NCBI GenBank assembly: GCA_937897645.1
Contig: CALCNV010000053.1
Coordinates: 1 to 14,293 of the forward strand
Direction of reading: 5' to 3'
Source of the DNA: an uncultured Lysobacteraceae bacterium
GTDB lineage: Bacteria > Pseudomonadota > Gammaproteobacteria > Xanthomonadales > Xanthomonadaceae
DNA: 14,293 nucleotides
In this document: positions 1 to 7,153 of the stretch, one piece after another
Position numbering within the stretch: the first letter of the stretch is position 1
Layout: each line of letters starts with the position of its first letter
Notes under the pieces: generated by a model
Seen by the model: the letters and a program-made list of their open reading frames with translations, nothing else
Database searches by the model: none
What the model was told of the DNA's origin: nothing
Program-made: the position numbers and the translations under genes

Positions 1-86
1 CCCCCAACATGAAACAACCTCCCCACTGCCATCGTAACCGCTGCAGCGCACAAACAACGAGTGAACCGGGTCACAAAACGCGGCGC

Positions 87-95
87 TGATACAAT
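87..95 (+). promoter_or_regulatory. Candidate extended -10 promoter for the 2-oxoacid oxidoreductase gene
   Basis: The nine bases read TGaTACAAT, an extended -10 element (TGn plus a hexamer matching TATAAT at 5 of 6 positions). No convincing -35 box lies 16-18 bases upstream, which is tolerated for extended -10 promoters. It would start transcription near base 102 and give a leader of about 54 bases before the ATG at 156. It overlaps the upstream alternative start TTG at 96, which argues against that start. This is a motif match only. Confidence 0.35.
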
Positions 96-155
96 TTGCC
101 ATCTCGCGTCGGGCACTCGCCGGACGTCGCCAGCCGCCGCAACCCCGGGCCAGCC

Positions 156-3100
156 ATGACCAGCACCGCAGAACTCACCTCGCCGTCCTCCGCCAACACG
201 CCGGCGATCAGCGTGCTGGACAACGATTACACCCTGGAACACAAGTACACCCGCACCGATGGCCGCATCTACCTGAGCGGCGTGCAGGCGCTGGTACGCC
301 TGCCGTTGATGCAGCGTTTGCGCGACCAGGCCGCGGGGCTGAACACCGCCGGTTTCATCAGCGGCTACCGCGGCTCGCCGCTGGGCGGCTTCGACCTGGA
401 ACTGTGGCGCGCGAAGAAGCACCTGACCGAGGCGCAGGTGAAGTTCGTGCCCGGCCTGAACGAGGATCTGGGCGCAACCATGGTCTGGGGCACGCAGCAG
501 ACCAACCTGTTCCCCGGTGCCAAGGTCGAGGGCGTGTACTCGATGTGGTACGGCAAAGGCCCCGGCGTGGACCGCTGCGGCGACGTGTTCAAGCATGGCA
601 ACGCGGCGGGTACGTCGAAACTGGGCGGCGTGCTGGCCATGGCCGCGGACGATCACAACTGCCGCAGTTCGACGCTGCCGCACGGATCGGAAGACGAATT
701 CGTCAGCGCGATGATGCCGGTGCTGAATCCGGCCGGCGTGCAGGACATCCTCGATCTCGGCCTGGTCGGCTGGGCAATGAGCCGCTACACCGGGCGCTGG
801 GTCGGCTTCAAGACGATTGCCGAAACGGTGGAATCCTCCGCGTCGGTGGAAGTGGATCCGTTCGCGCGCCGCATCGTCTTGCCGGAAGATTTCGACATGC
901 CGGTCGGCGGCTTGAACATCCGCTGGCCCGACCCGCCGCTGGATCAGGAAATGCGCCTGCACCGCTATGCGGTGAAAGCCGCGCAGGCCTTTGCCCGCGC
1001 CAACGGCGTGGACCGGATCGTGCTGGATTCGCCGCGCGCACGCCTGGGCATCGTCACCACCGGCAAGAGCTACCTGGACGTGCTGCAGGCGCTGGAATAC
1101 CTGGGCCTGGACGAGCAGGCCTGCGCCGACATCGGCATCCGCGTGTACAAGGTCGGCATGACCTGGCCGTTGGAGCCGGTGGGCATCGCCAATTTTGCGC
1201 ACGGGCTGGAAGACATCGTCGTCGTCGAAGAGAAGCGCGCCTTCATCGAGCGGCAGATGAAGGAGCAGTTCTACAACTGGCCCGCCAGTGCCGGCCCGCG
1301 TCCGTCCATCGTCGGCAAGTACGACGAAGCGGGCGAATGGATCTTGCCGAGCACCGGCGAACTGACGCCTGCGACGATTGCAGGCGTGATCGGTCGTCGC
1401 ATCCAGCGCTTCTTCACCACCGAATCCATCGAGCAGCGATTGCGCTGGATGGAAGAAAAGGAAGCCGAGATGGCGCTACCGCGCGCCAACTTCCCGCGCG
1501 TGCCGCACTACTGCAGCGGTTGCCCGCACAACACCTCGACCGTGGTGCCGGAAGGTTCGCGCGCGCTGGGCGGCATTGGCTGCCACTACATGGTCACCTG
1601 GATGGACCGCGACACCGACACCTTCACCCACATGGGCGGCGAAGGCGTGACGTGGTCGGGGCAGGCGCCTTTCACCGAGACAGAGCACGTGTTCCAGAAC
1701 CTGGGCGATGGCACCTTCTTCCATTCCGGCTCGCTGGCCGTGCGCCAGTCGGTCGCCACCGGGGTCAACATCACCTACAAGATCCTCTACAACGACGCGG
1801 TCGCCATGACCGGTGGCCAGCCGGTGGATGGCACGCTCAGCGTGCCGCAGATCGCGCACATGATGCGCGCCGAGGGCGTGCAGACGATCGTCGTCGTCAG
1901 CGACGAAATCGAGAAGTGGAGCAAGCCGGAGATCTTCCCGAGCGGCGTGGAGTTCTTCGACCGCAAGCAGCTCGACGACGTGCAGAAGCAGCTGCGCCAG
2001 GTGAAGGGCGCCAGCATCCTGATCTACGACCAGACCTGCGCGACCGAGAAGCGCCGCCGCCGCAAGCGCGGCAAGCTGGTCGATCCGCAGAAGCGGGTGA
2101 TGGTCAACACGCTGGTCTGCGAAGGCTGCGGCGATTGCGGCGTGAAGAGTTTCTGCGTCTCGGTGCTGCCGAAGGAAACCGAGTTTGGGCGCAAGCGCGA
2201 AATCGACCAGTCCAACTGCAACAAGGACTATTCCTGCGTGAATGGTTTTTGCCCCAGCTTCGTCACCGTGCATGGCGGTGGGCCGCGCAAGGGCAAGAAG
2301 AAGGATCCGGCCGAGTTGCTGGCCAACCTGCCGGCACCCGTGTTCAAGGCGGATTTCGAACAACCCTGGAACATCCTCATCACCGGCGTCGGCGGCACCG
2401 GCGTGGTCACCATCGGAGCGCTGCTGGGCATGGCCGGCCACCTGGAAGGCAAGGGCGCCAGCGTGCTGGACCAGACCGGCCTGGCACAGAAGGGCGGCGC
2501 GGTCACCACCCATATCCGCATCGCGCGCACGCCGGAACACATCCACGCCGTGCGCATTGCCGCCGGTGAAGCCGACGTGGTGCTGGGCTGCGACATGGTG
2601 GTGGTCAACGATTACTGGGTGTTGTCGAAAGTGCGTGGCGAGCGTTCGCAGGTGGTGCTGAACACCTACCAGGCGATGCCCGGCACCTTCACCACGCGCC
2701 CGGACATGGAATTCCCGGCGGCTGGAATCATTTCTGCGGTCACCCAGGCACTCGGCGGACGCGCACCGTTGCAGGTCGATGCGACCGTGCTGGCGACTGC
2801 GCTGATGGGCGATGCGATTGCCGCCAACCTGTTCATGCTGGGCTATGCGTGGCAACAGGGGCTGGTGCCGATTTCGTATGACGCGATCATGCGTGCGGTG
2901 GAATTGAATGGCGCGGCGATCGAGATGAACAAGCAGGCCTTCGCCTGGGGTCGCCTGGCTGTGGTGAATCCGTCCGCCGTGGCCGAAGCCGCCGGCGTGA
3001 TCCACAACGCGCAGACCGAATCCGAGCGCACCCCGCACAACCTGCAGATCCTGCCGCCGGGCGAATGGGAAACCAGCGAGTGGGCCAGCCCCAGCGCACC

Positions 3101-3863
3101 GCGCACGCCGGACAACGAGCATGAAGTGCGCGGGCTGCAGGATGCCAACAGCCACGATGGCAACGTCGCCTTCCTGCCGCTGGACGACCTGCGCCTGTCG
3201 CGTTCGCTGGACGAACTGATCCAGCGCCGCGTCGCCTTCCTCACCGAATACCAGGACACGGCCTACGCCAGGCGCTACAGCGCGCTGGTGGACAAGGTGC
3301 GCGATGCCGAACACGTGCGCGCGCCGGGCTCGACCGCGTTGAGCGAAGCGGTCGCGCGCTATTTCTTCAAGTTGATGGCCTACAAGGACGAGTACGAAGT
3401 CGCGCGCCTGTACACCAGCGGCGACTTCAAGCGGAAGCTGGAGCAGCAGTTCGATGGCGACTACAAGCTGCACTTCCACCTGGCGCCGCCGCTGCTGGCG
3501 AAGAAGGACGCGCAGGGTCGCCTGATCAAGCAGGAGTTCGGGCCGTGGATCTTCAGCGCGTTCAAGCTGATGGCCAAGTTCAAGTTCCTGCGCGGCGGCA
3601 TGCTCGATGTCTTCGGCTACACCGAAGAGCGCAAGGGCGAGCGCCAGCTGATCGGCGACTATGAGAAAACCATCGATGGATTGCTGGCGTCATTGCATGC
3701 CGACAACCTTGGACTCGCGGCCGAAATCGCCAGCATCCCGGAACATATCCGCGGCTACGGCCACGTGAAGGAAGCACACCTGCACACCGCCAAGGCACGG
3801 GAAGCGGCGCTGTTGGCCAAGTGGAACAATCCGCGTGAGATTCATGTGGTGCAGGCGGCCTGA
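156..3863 (+). CDS. Indolepyruvate (2-oxoacid):ferredoxin oxidoreductase, fused IorA-IorB type
   Basis: A 1235-residue single-chain member of the 2-oxoacid:ferredoxin oxidoreductase family. The family oxidatively decarboxylates aryl- or branched-chain 2-oxoacids to acyl-CoA with thiamine diphosphate (TPP), passing electrons to ferredoxin. Visible in order: an N-terminal TPP pyrimidine-type region (about 30-400); a TPP-binding region with CSGCPHNTST at 453-462 and GDG at 517-519 followed by N538; a ferredoxin-like part with cysteines 655, 658, 661, 667 and 688, 694, 699; a POR-gamma/IorB part beginning at GVGGTG (744-749); and a C-terminal region of about 250 residues matching the DUF6537 tail found in these fusions. 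Archaeal IorA and IorB are separate chains. The reading frame is also open from TTG 96, but ATG 156 is preferred because the extra residues look non-conserved and TTG 96 abuts a candidate -10. No strong ribosome site precedes either. It is cytoplasmic. The aromatic 2-oxoacid substrate is inferred from family only. Confidence 0.93.
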   Translation: MTSTAELTSPSSANTPAISVLDNDYTLEHKYTRTDGRIYLSGVQALVRLPLMQRLRDQAAGLNTAGFISGYRGSPLGGFDLELWRAKKHLTEAQVKFVPGLNEDLGATMVWGTQQTNLFPGAKVEGVYSMWYGKGPGVDRCGDVFKHGNAAGTSKLGGVLAMAADDHNCRSSTLPHGSEDEFVSAMMPVLNPAGVQDILDLGLVGWAMSRYTGRWVGFKTIAETVESSASVEVDPFARRIVLPEDFDMPVGGLNIRWPDPPLDQEMRLHRYAVKAAQAFARANGVDRIVLDSPRARLGIVTTGKSYLDVLQALEYLGLDEQACADIGIRVYKVGMTWPLEPVGIANFAHGLEDIVVVEEKRAFIERQMKEQFYNWPASAGPRPSIVGKYDEAGEWILPSTGELTPATIAGVIGRRIQRFFTTESIEQRLRWMEEKEAEMALPRANFPRVPHYCSGCPHNTSTVVPEGSRALGGIGCHYMVTWMDRDTDTFTHMGGEGVTWSGQAPFTETEHVFQNLGDGTFFHSGSLAVRQSVATGVNITYKILYNDAVAMTGGQPVDGTLSVPQIAHMMRAEGVQTIVVVSDEIEKWSKPEIFPSGVEFFDRKQLDDVQKQLRQVKGASILIYDQTCATEKRRRRKRGKLVDPQKRVMVNTLVCEGCGDCGVKSFCVSVLPKETEFGRKREIDQSNCNKDYSCVNGFCPSFVTVHGGGPRKGKKKDPAELLANLPAPVFKADFEQPWNILITGVGGTGVVTIGALLGMAGHLEGKGASVLDQTGLAQKGGAVTTHIRIARTPEHIHAVRIAAGEADVVLGCDMVVVNDYWVLSKVRGERSQVVLNTYQAMPGTFTTRPDMEFPAAGIISAVTQALGGRAPLQVDATVLATALMGDAIAANLFMLGYAWQQGLVPISYDAIMRAVELNGAAIEMNKQAFAWGRLAVVNPSAVAEAAGVIHNAQTESERTPHNLQILPPGEWETSEWASPSAPRTPDNEHEVRGLQDANSHDGNVAFLPLDDLRLSRSLDELIQRRVAFLTEYQDTAYARRYSALVDKVRDAEHVRAPGSTALSEAVARYFFKLMAYKDEYEVARLYTSGDFKRKLEQQFDGDYKLHFHLAPPLLAKKDAQGRLIKQEFGPWIFSAFKLMAKFKFLRGGMLDVFGYTEERKGERQLIGDYEKTIDGLLASLHADNLGLAAEIASIPEHIRGYGHVKEAHLHTAKAREAALLAKWNNPREIHVVQAA

Positions 3864-3882
3864 TACTTCCAACCACATGACC

Positions 3883-3911
3883 GTGGGAGCGGCGTCCCGC
3901 CGCGAGCTTTT
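3883..3911 (+). repeat. REP-like hairpin after the oxidoreductase gene, possible terminator
   Basis: A GTGGGAG head is followed by a 6-bp G/C stem (3889-3894 GCGGCG pairing with 3898-3903 CGCCGC, loop TCC) and then GAGCTTTT. The head-plus-hairpin layout resembles bacterial REP elements (GTGGGAGCGG... in pseudomonads and relatives). It lies 20 bases after the TGA of the upstream gene, and the stem followed by four T residues could also end transcription. The T-run is short, so terminator activity is uncertain. Only one copy was noticed in this window. Confidence 0.5.
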
Positions 3912-3958
3912 GGCCCTGCCTTGGGTTAAAGGCATGGCGAAAGACGACTCAGCTTTAT

Positions 3959-4054
3959 CCGCCATCCCAGCGAACGCTGGGATCCATCTTGATCTCCGCG
4001 TTATGTAATTAGAGCCAACGTCCAAATGGATCCCAGCGTTCGCTGGGATGACGG
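3959..4054. repeat. Long inverted repeat built from two copies of a palindromic 25-mer
   Basis: Bases 3963-3987 and 4026-4050 are perfect reverse complements over 25 bp. Allowing one mismatch, the match extends to 3959 and 4054. Each arm holds its own near-palindrome, TCCCAGCG-AA/TT-CGCTGGGA, so the element can fold either as two short hairpins or as one long stem with a 38-base A/T-richer loop. It lies between two convergent genes. The core ATCCCAGCG..CGCTGGGAT is a familiar dispersed intergenic repeat type in Xanthomonadaceae and other proteobacteria; that is from memory. There is no coding capacity inside. It may also act as a bidirectional terminator. Confidence 0.8.
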
Positions 4055-4136
4055 TGCATTTTCTCCAGGCCTTTCTGTCAACGTGAAACCACTTTATTAC
4101 TACTCGTAACCTGCCAAGAAAACAGGTCGGCGAACG

Positions 4137-5339
4137 TCATGGCGTTGGTTGTGACTGTTGCAGCGCCTGCAATATCTTCAAGCCTGCGCGCCCGTCCTCA
4201 GGCTGCATGCCCAGGCGTTGCTGCTCAAGCACGATCGCGCGGCGGGTCAGCGTACCGATCATACCGTCGGCTTCGCCGATGGCGTGGCCGCGTGCGAGCA
4301 GCAGTTGCTGCAGTTGTTTGCGTTCGTCGCGACCCAGGCCCGGATCATCGGTCGGCCACTTCGCCACCAGCGGCCCGCCGCCGCGCAGGCGATCGGACAA
4401 GGTGGCGATGGCGAGCGCGTAACTCTCGGCGGCGTTGTAGGAATAGATCGCATCGAAGTTGCGGAATACCAGGAACGCCGGTCCTTCGATACCTGCTGGC
4501 AAGAGTACGCCTGCCTGCTTGTCTTCCGGGACTATCGCGGTTCCATCAATACGGGTCACGCCGCGCGCGATCCAGTCGTTGAGTGCACGCTTGTTCTTGC
4601 GGCCTGCAAGCGAGATGTCGAAATTCGCAGGCAGCTTCACTTCGTATCCCCACGGCTCGCCGGTACGCCAGCCGGCTTTCTTCAGGTAGTTGGCGGTGGA
4701 GGAGAGTGCATCAGGAATACTTCCAACGAGATCGCGGCGCCCATCGCCATCGCCATCCACCGCGATACGCTGGTAGGTCGTCGGCATGAACTGGGTGTGG
4801 CCGAAGGCGCCGGCCCACGAACCGGTCAAGCCCTCGGGTTCCAGGTCGCCGGATTGCAGCAGCTTGAGCGTGGCGAAGAGTTCGCCACGGAAGAATTCCT
4901 GGCGACGACCGAAACAGGACAGGGTGGACAACGACGTCAGCAGCGGACGCTTGCCGAAGGTCTTGCCGTAATCGCTTTCCACGCCCCACACCGCGACCAC
5001 GGTTTGCGCGTCCACGCCGTATTGTTGCGCGACCTGCGCCAACGTTGCGGCGTGGGTGGCGAGCATGGCCTGGCCCTCACGAACGCGTTGCGCATCGACA
5101 AGGGCGGCCAGGTAATCCCAGATCGGCGTGGTGAACTCGGGTTGCGCATCAAGCAGTTCCAGCACGCCCATCTCAGGGACCAGTGCGGCGGTGTGGGCAT
5201 CGAAGGTTTCGGTCGATACGCCGACCGCGAGTGCGCGCGGCTTCAAGTCCGCGAGACACTGCTTGAACGCGATTTCATCCGCGTTCGCGCCGCCCCACCA
5301 CAGCGCCAGCAACGCCAGTGCACCGTACCGGTTCTTCAT
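4137..5339 (-). CDS. MltB-family lytic murein transglycosylase with C-terminal peptidoglycan-binding domain
   Basis: A 400-residue periplasmic lytic transglycosylase. This family cleaves the MurNAc-GlcNAc bond of peptidoglycan and leaves 1,6-anhydro-MurNAc. The N-terminus is a Sec-type signal (MKNRYGALALLALWW, likely cut after ANA and before DE) without a lipobox cysteine, so the enzyme should be soluble, unlike the lipoprotein MltB of E. coli. The catalytic glutamate is E121 in GVESDYG. The family motif AGAFGHTQFMP spans 176-186, followed by VDGDGDGRRD. Residues about 341-395 form a PG_binding_1-like domain. The frame is open upstream to 5381, but AGGAGG (plus-strand 5346-5351) sits 6 bases before the ATG at 5339 and 3 bases before the adjacent ATG at 5342. 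That spacing and the immediate start of the signal peptide decide 5339. It is the last gene of the minus-strand set, 94 bases past the methyltransferase stop. Confidence 0.93.
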   Translation of the reverse strand: MKNRYGALALLALWWGGANADEIAFKQCLADLKPRALAVGVSTETFDAHTAALVPEMGVLELLDAQPEFTTPIWDYLAALVDAQRVREGQAMLATHAATLAQVAQQYGVDAQTVVAVWGVESDYGKTFGKRPLLTSLSTLSCFGRRQEFFRGELFATLKLLQSGDLEPEGLTGSWAGAFGHTQFMPTTYQRIAVDGDGDGRRDLVGSIPDALSSTANYLKKAGWRTGEPWGYEVKLPANFDISLAGRKNKRALNDWIARGVTRIDGTAIVPEDKQAGVLLPAGIEGPAFLVFRNFDAIYSYNAAESYALAIATLSDRLRGGGPLVAKWPTDDPGLGRDERKQLQQLLLARGHAIGEADGMIGTLTRRAIVLEQQRLGMQPEDGRAGLKILQALQQSQPTP

Positions 5340-5345
5340 CATGAT

Positions 5346-5351
5346 CCTCCT
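5346..5351 (-). promoter_or_regulatory. Strong ribosome binding site deciding the transglycosylase start
   Basis: The minus strand reads AGGAGG, then ATC, then ATGATG. A perfect anti-16S complement 6 bases before the second ATG (5339) and 3 bases before the first (5342) favours the second. It rules out the longer reading that starts at 5381. Confidence 0.75.
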
Positions 5352-5433
5352 GTCCATGCACTTTGATCCTGTCGACACCATGCAATCCGATGCATGAACA
5401 TCCCGGGAAAGCGGCCGCTGTTACCCACGAGAC

Positions 5434-6051
5434 CTACGGTTTGTGCCGCCATACCAGCAGGCGGTTGTTGGCGGGCATGGCGATATCATCGACCAGCGCA
5501 AGTCCAACTCCCTGCGCCAGCGCATCCACCGCCTCGAAATCACGGATCCCCATGCGCGTGTCGCGCGCCTGCAGCCAGCCATCGAATTCACGATTGCTGT
5601 CGCTGGAGTACTTGCCGTCGTAGTTGAACGGACCATAGACCGCGAGTGTCGGTCCATTCGCGCCAGTCGTTTCGCGCAGGCGACCCACGCCGTCGAAGAA
5701 CAGCTCCACTTCCGGCCAGCCCATGATGTGCAGCGTATTGGCGCTGAAGACCGCATCGAATGCCTGCGACGGCCACGGACCCGTGGCGACATCCAGTTCG
5801 ATGGGGGTTGGCGTGTTCGCCAACATGGCCTCATCCAGCCACTGGACGGTACCGGGCAGGTTTTCGGCACGATCGGAACACTGCCACGTCAACCACGGCA
5901 TCGCCGCCGCGAAATACACCGCGTGCTGGCCGGTGCCGCTGCCGATCTCAAGCACACGCCTGGAATCGGCGAAGTACTCGCGCAGCACCGCAAGGATGGG
6001 ATCGCGGTTGCGCTCGCATGAAGGCGCGAAGGGTTTCTCCATCTCCGTCAC
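5434..6051 (-). CDS. DUF938/METTL26-type SAM-dependent methyltransferase
   Basis: A 205-residue class I (Rossmann) methyltransferase. SAM motif I is EIGSGTGQH at 35-43, the acidic residue after strand 2 is D60 (QCSD), and the post-strand-4 motif is FSANTLHIM at 102-110. The N-terminal KPFAPSCERNRDPIL pattern is characteristic of the DUF938 family (human METTL26 relatives), whose substrate is not established to my knowledge. The chosen start is GTG 6051, 7 bases after the stop of the NYN gene (6059-6061). GGAG at 6062-6065 on the minus strand, overlapping the end of that gene, gives a 10-base spacing, which suggests translational coupling. ATG 6042 (three codons later) is the alternative and would also match the usual N-terminus, but GGAG directly abuts it. 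It is predicted to be cytoplasmic, with no signal peptide or membrane segment. Confidence 0.88.
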   Translation of the reverse strand: MTEMEKPFAPSCERNRDPILAVLREYFADSRRVLEIGSGTGQHAVYFAAAMPWLTWQCSDRAENLPGTVQWLDEAMLANTPTPIELDVATGPWPSQAFDAVFSANTLHIMGWPEVELFFDGVGRLRETTGANGPTLAVYGPFNYDGKYSSDSNREFDGWLQARDTRMGIRDFEAVDALAQGVGLALVDDIAMPANNRLLVWRHKP

Positions 6052-6058
6052 GGGATGC

Positions 6059-6910
6059 TCACTCCAGCGCGCGCACGTAGATCATCTTGTTGGAGCCAGC
6101 ACCCACGCTGCGTTCCTCGACGGCGAAATGACGCGGCTGGTGTTTCAGCAGGTCGCTCAGCTTGCGGTGGCCGTACAGGCGCGGATCGAAATCAGGGCGG
6201 ATCTTGTTGAGGTAACTGCCAACCGCACCCAGGAATGCCCAGCCACTGTCATCGGACGCATCCTCGATGGCCTGGCGGATCAGCGCCAGTGGAAGTGCTT
6301 CCGTGGATTTGCCTTTCGGTTCCGTTGCAGCCGGCGGTGGCGGCGGAGTAGTAGGTGCGGGTTTCTGTAGCGTCGACTTGGCGGCCGCCTTGGATGGTTT
6401 CGCGGCAGGCTTTGCCTTGGCCGGCACCGAGGACTCCGATTCCGTGCGCAACACCTCGGTGTAGATGAACTTGTCGCAGGCCTGCACGAAGGCATCCGGC
6501 GTCTTCCTTTCGCCGAACCCGTACACGGTCAAGCCTTCCTCGCGCAGACGCTGTGCCAGGCGGGTGAAGTCGCTGTCGCTGGACACCAGGCAGAAACCAT
6601 CGAAGCGCTGCGTGTACAGCAGGTCCATCGCATCGATGATCAGCGAACTGTCCGTCGCGTTCTTGCCGCTGGTATAGGCGAACTGCTGTACCGGGTTGAT
6701 CGAGTGCTTCAGCAGCGCCTGCTTCCATTGGGTCATGCGCGTGCTGGTGAAGTCGCCGTAGATGCGCTTCACGCTGGCCACGCCGTACTTGGCGATTTCC
6801 GCCAGCAAGCCTTCGATCACCGCGGGCTGGGCGTTGTCGGCATCGATCAACACGGCCAGGCGACGCTGGCCTTCGTCGGTGTCGTTGCGGTTTGAAGTGC
6901 GGGGTTTCAT
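6059..6910 (-). CDS. NYN-domain (PIN-like) nuclease with C-terminal OST-HTH/LOTUS-like domain
   Basis: A 283-residue protein. Residues about 17-152 form a NYN domain (LabA/DUF88 group, PIN-like fold). The acidic metal-binding set is visible: LIDADN (D23, D25), ATDSSLIIDAMD (D87, D93, D96) and VSSDSDF (D112, D114). An Ala/Lys/Pro-rich linker at about 158-203 includes a run of five prolines. Residues about 205-275 resemble an OST-HTH/LOTUS domain (LIRQAIEDA..GWAFLGAVGSYLNK..PDFDPRLYGHRKLSDLLK), a fold known to bind RNA and also paired with NYN in eukaryotic MARF1. Metal-dependent RNA cleavage is therefore inferred, with the substrate unknown. ATG 6910 has AGGA 6 bases upstream. It is followed at once by the methyltransferase, so the two are probably co-transcribed. 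Cytoplasmic. Confidence 0.9.
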   Translation of the reverse strand: MKPRTSNRNDTDEGQRRLAVLIDADNAQPAVIEGLLAEIAKYGVASVKRIYGDFTSTRMTQWKQALLKHSINPVQQFAYTSGKNATDSSLIIDAMDLLYTQRFDGFCLVSSDSDFTRLAQRLREEGLTVYGFGERKTPDAFVQACDKFIYTEVLRTESESSVPAKAKPAAKPSKAAAKSTLQKPAPTTPPPPPAATEPKGKSTEALPLALIRQAIEDASDDSGWAFLGAVGSYLNKIRPDFDPRLYGHRKLSDLLKHQPRHFAVEERSVGAGSNKMIYVRALE

Positions 6911-6981
6911 GAGGGTTCCTGGTTAGATCGAAGTACAGATTCCAACATACTCCTTCATGTCATTGAGCGACGGAGATCGGC

Positions 6982-7042
6982 CCCCTCCCTTTGCGAAGCA
7001 AGGGGAGCTCGAAGCCGCCTCAAGCGGCTGAGGAGGGAGGGG
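6982..7042. repeat. C/T-rich nested inverted repeat (upstream part of a 243-base gap)
   Basis: The outer arms are CCCCTCCCT at 6982-6990 and AGGGAGGGG at 7034-7042 (9 bp, perfect). Nested inside is AGCCGC (7013-7018), loop CTCAA, GCGGCT (7024-7029). The gap separates the FAD enzyme stop (7154) from the nuclease start (6910). C/T-rich palindromic intergenic elements like this are dispersed in Xanthomonadaceae genomes (from memory). No ORF of note lies here. Confidence 0.65.
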
Positions 7043-7092
7043 TGCTCTTGGCGTAATGCCATGAGAACAATTCACTCCTGCACGAAGAGCAA

Positions 7093-7129
7093 CCCCTCCC
7101 TTGCCCTCCCCTGCTGCGCAAGGGAGGGG
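7093..7129. repeat. 12-bp perfect hairpin after the FAD enzyme gene
   Basis: Arms 7093-7104 (CCCCTCCCTTGC) and 7118-7129 (GCAAGGGAGGGG) are perfect reverse complements around a 13-base loop. The hairpin begins 24 bases past the TAG of the minus-strand FAD enzyme. It belongs to the same sequence class as the repeat at 6982-7042. It may reduce read-through, but there is no clean T-run after it on either strand. Confidence 0.6.
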
Positions 7130-7153
7130 ACTAAAGCAGGGAAGGGACAAGAG

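Noticed and set aside
96..155. Upstream TTG start adding 20 residues to the oxidoreductase
   Set aside because: It abuts a candidate -10 box, has no ribosome site, and the added residues look non-conserved. ATG 156 is more likely, though it too lacks a strong Shine-Dalgarno.
404..2569. Second plus-strand frame (721 codons) inside the oxidoreductase gene
   Set aside because: Arginine-rich translation without motifs. It is an out-of-frame shadow of the real gene.
1476..3479. Long antisense reading frame (667 codons) inside the oxidoreductase gene
   Set aside because: Low-complexity His/Arg/Ala/Val composition and full overlap with a gene that has clear cofactor motifs. It is a third-position GC artefact.
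3690..4025. Minus-strand frame spanning the end of the oxidoreductase and the repeat
   Set aside because: It runs through the inverted repeat and into the coding strand of a real gene, with no ribosome site and no domain.
4158..5366. Plus-strand frame (402 codons) opposite the lytic transglycosylase
   Set aside because: The minus-strand frame has the signal peptide, catalytic glutamate and family motifs. The plus-strand translation has none.
6981..7150. CRISPR array or tandem repeat
   Set aside because: The repeated units are inverted arms of hairpins, not regularly spaced direct repeats with unique spacers.
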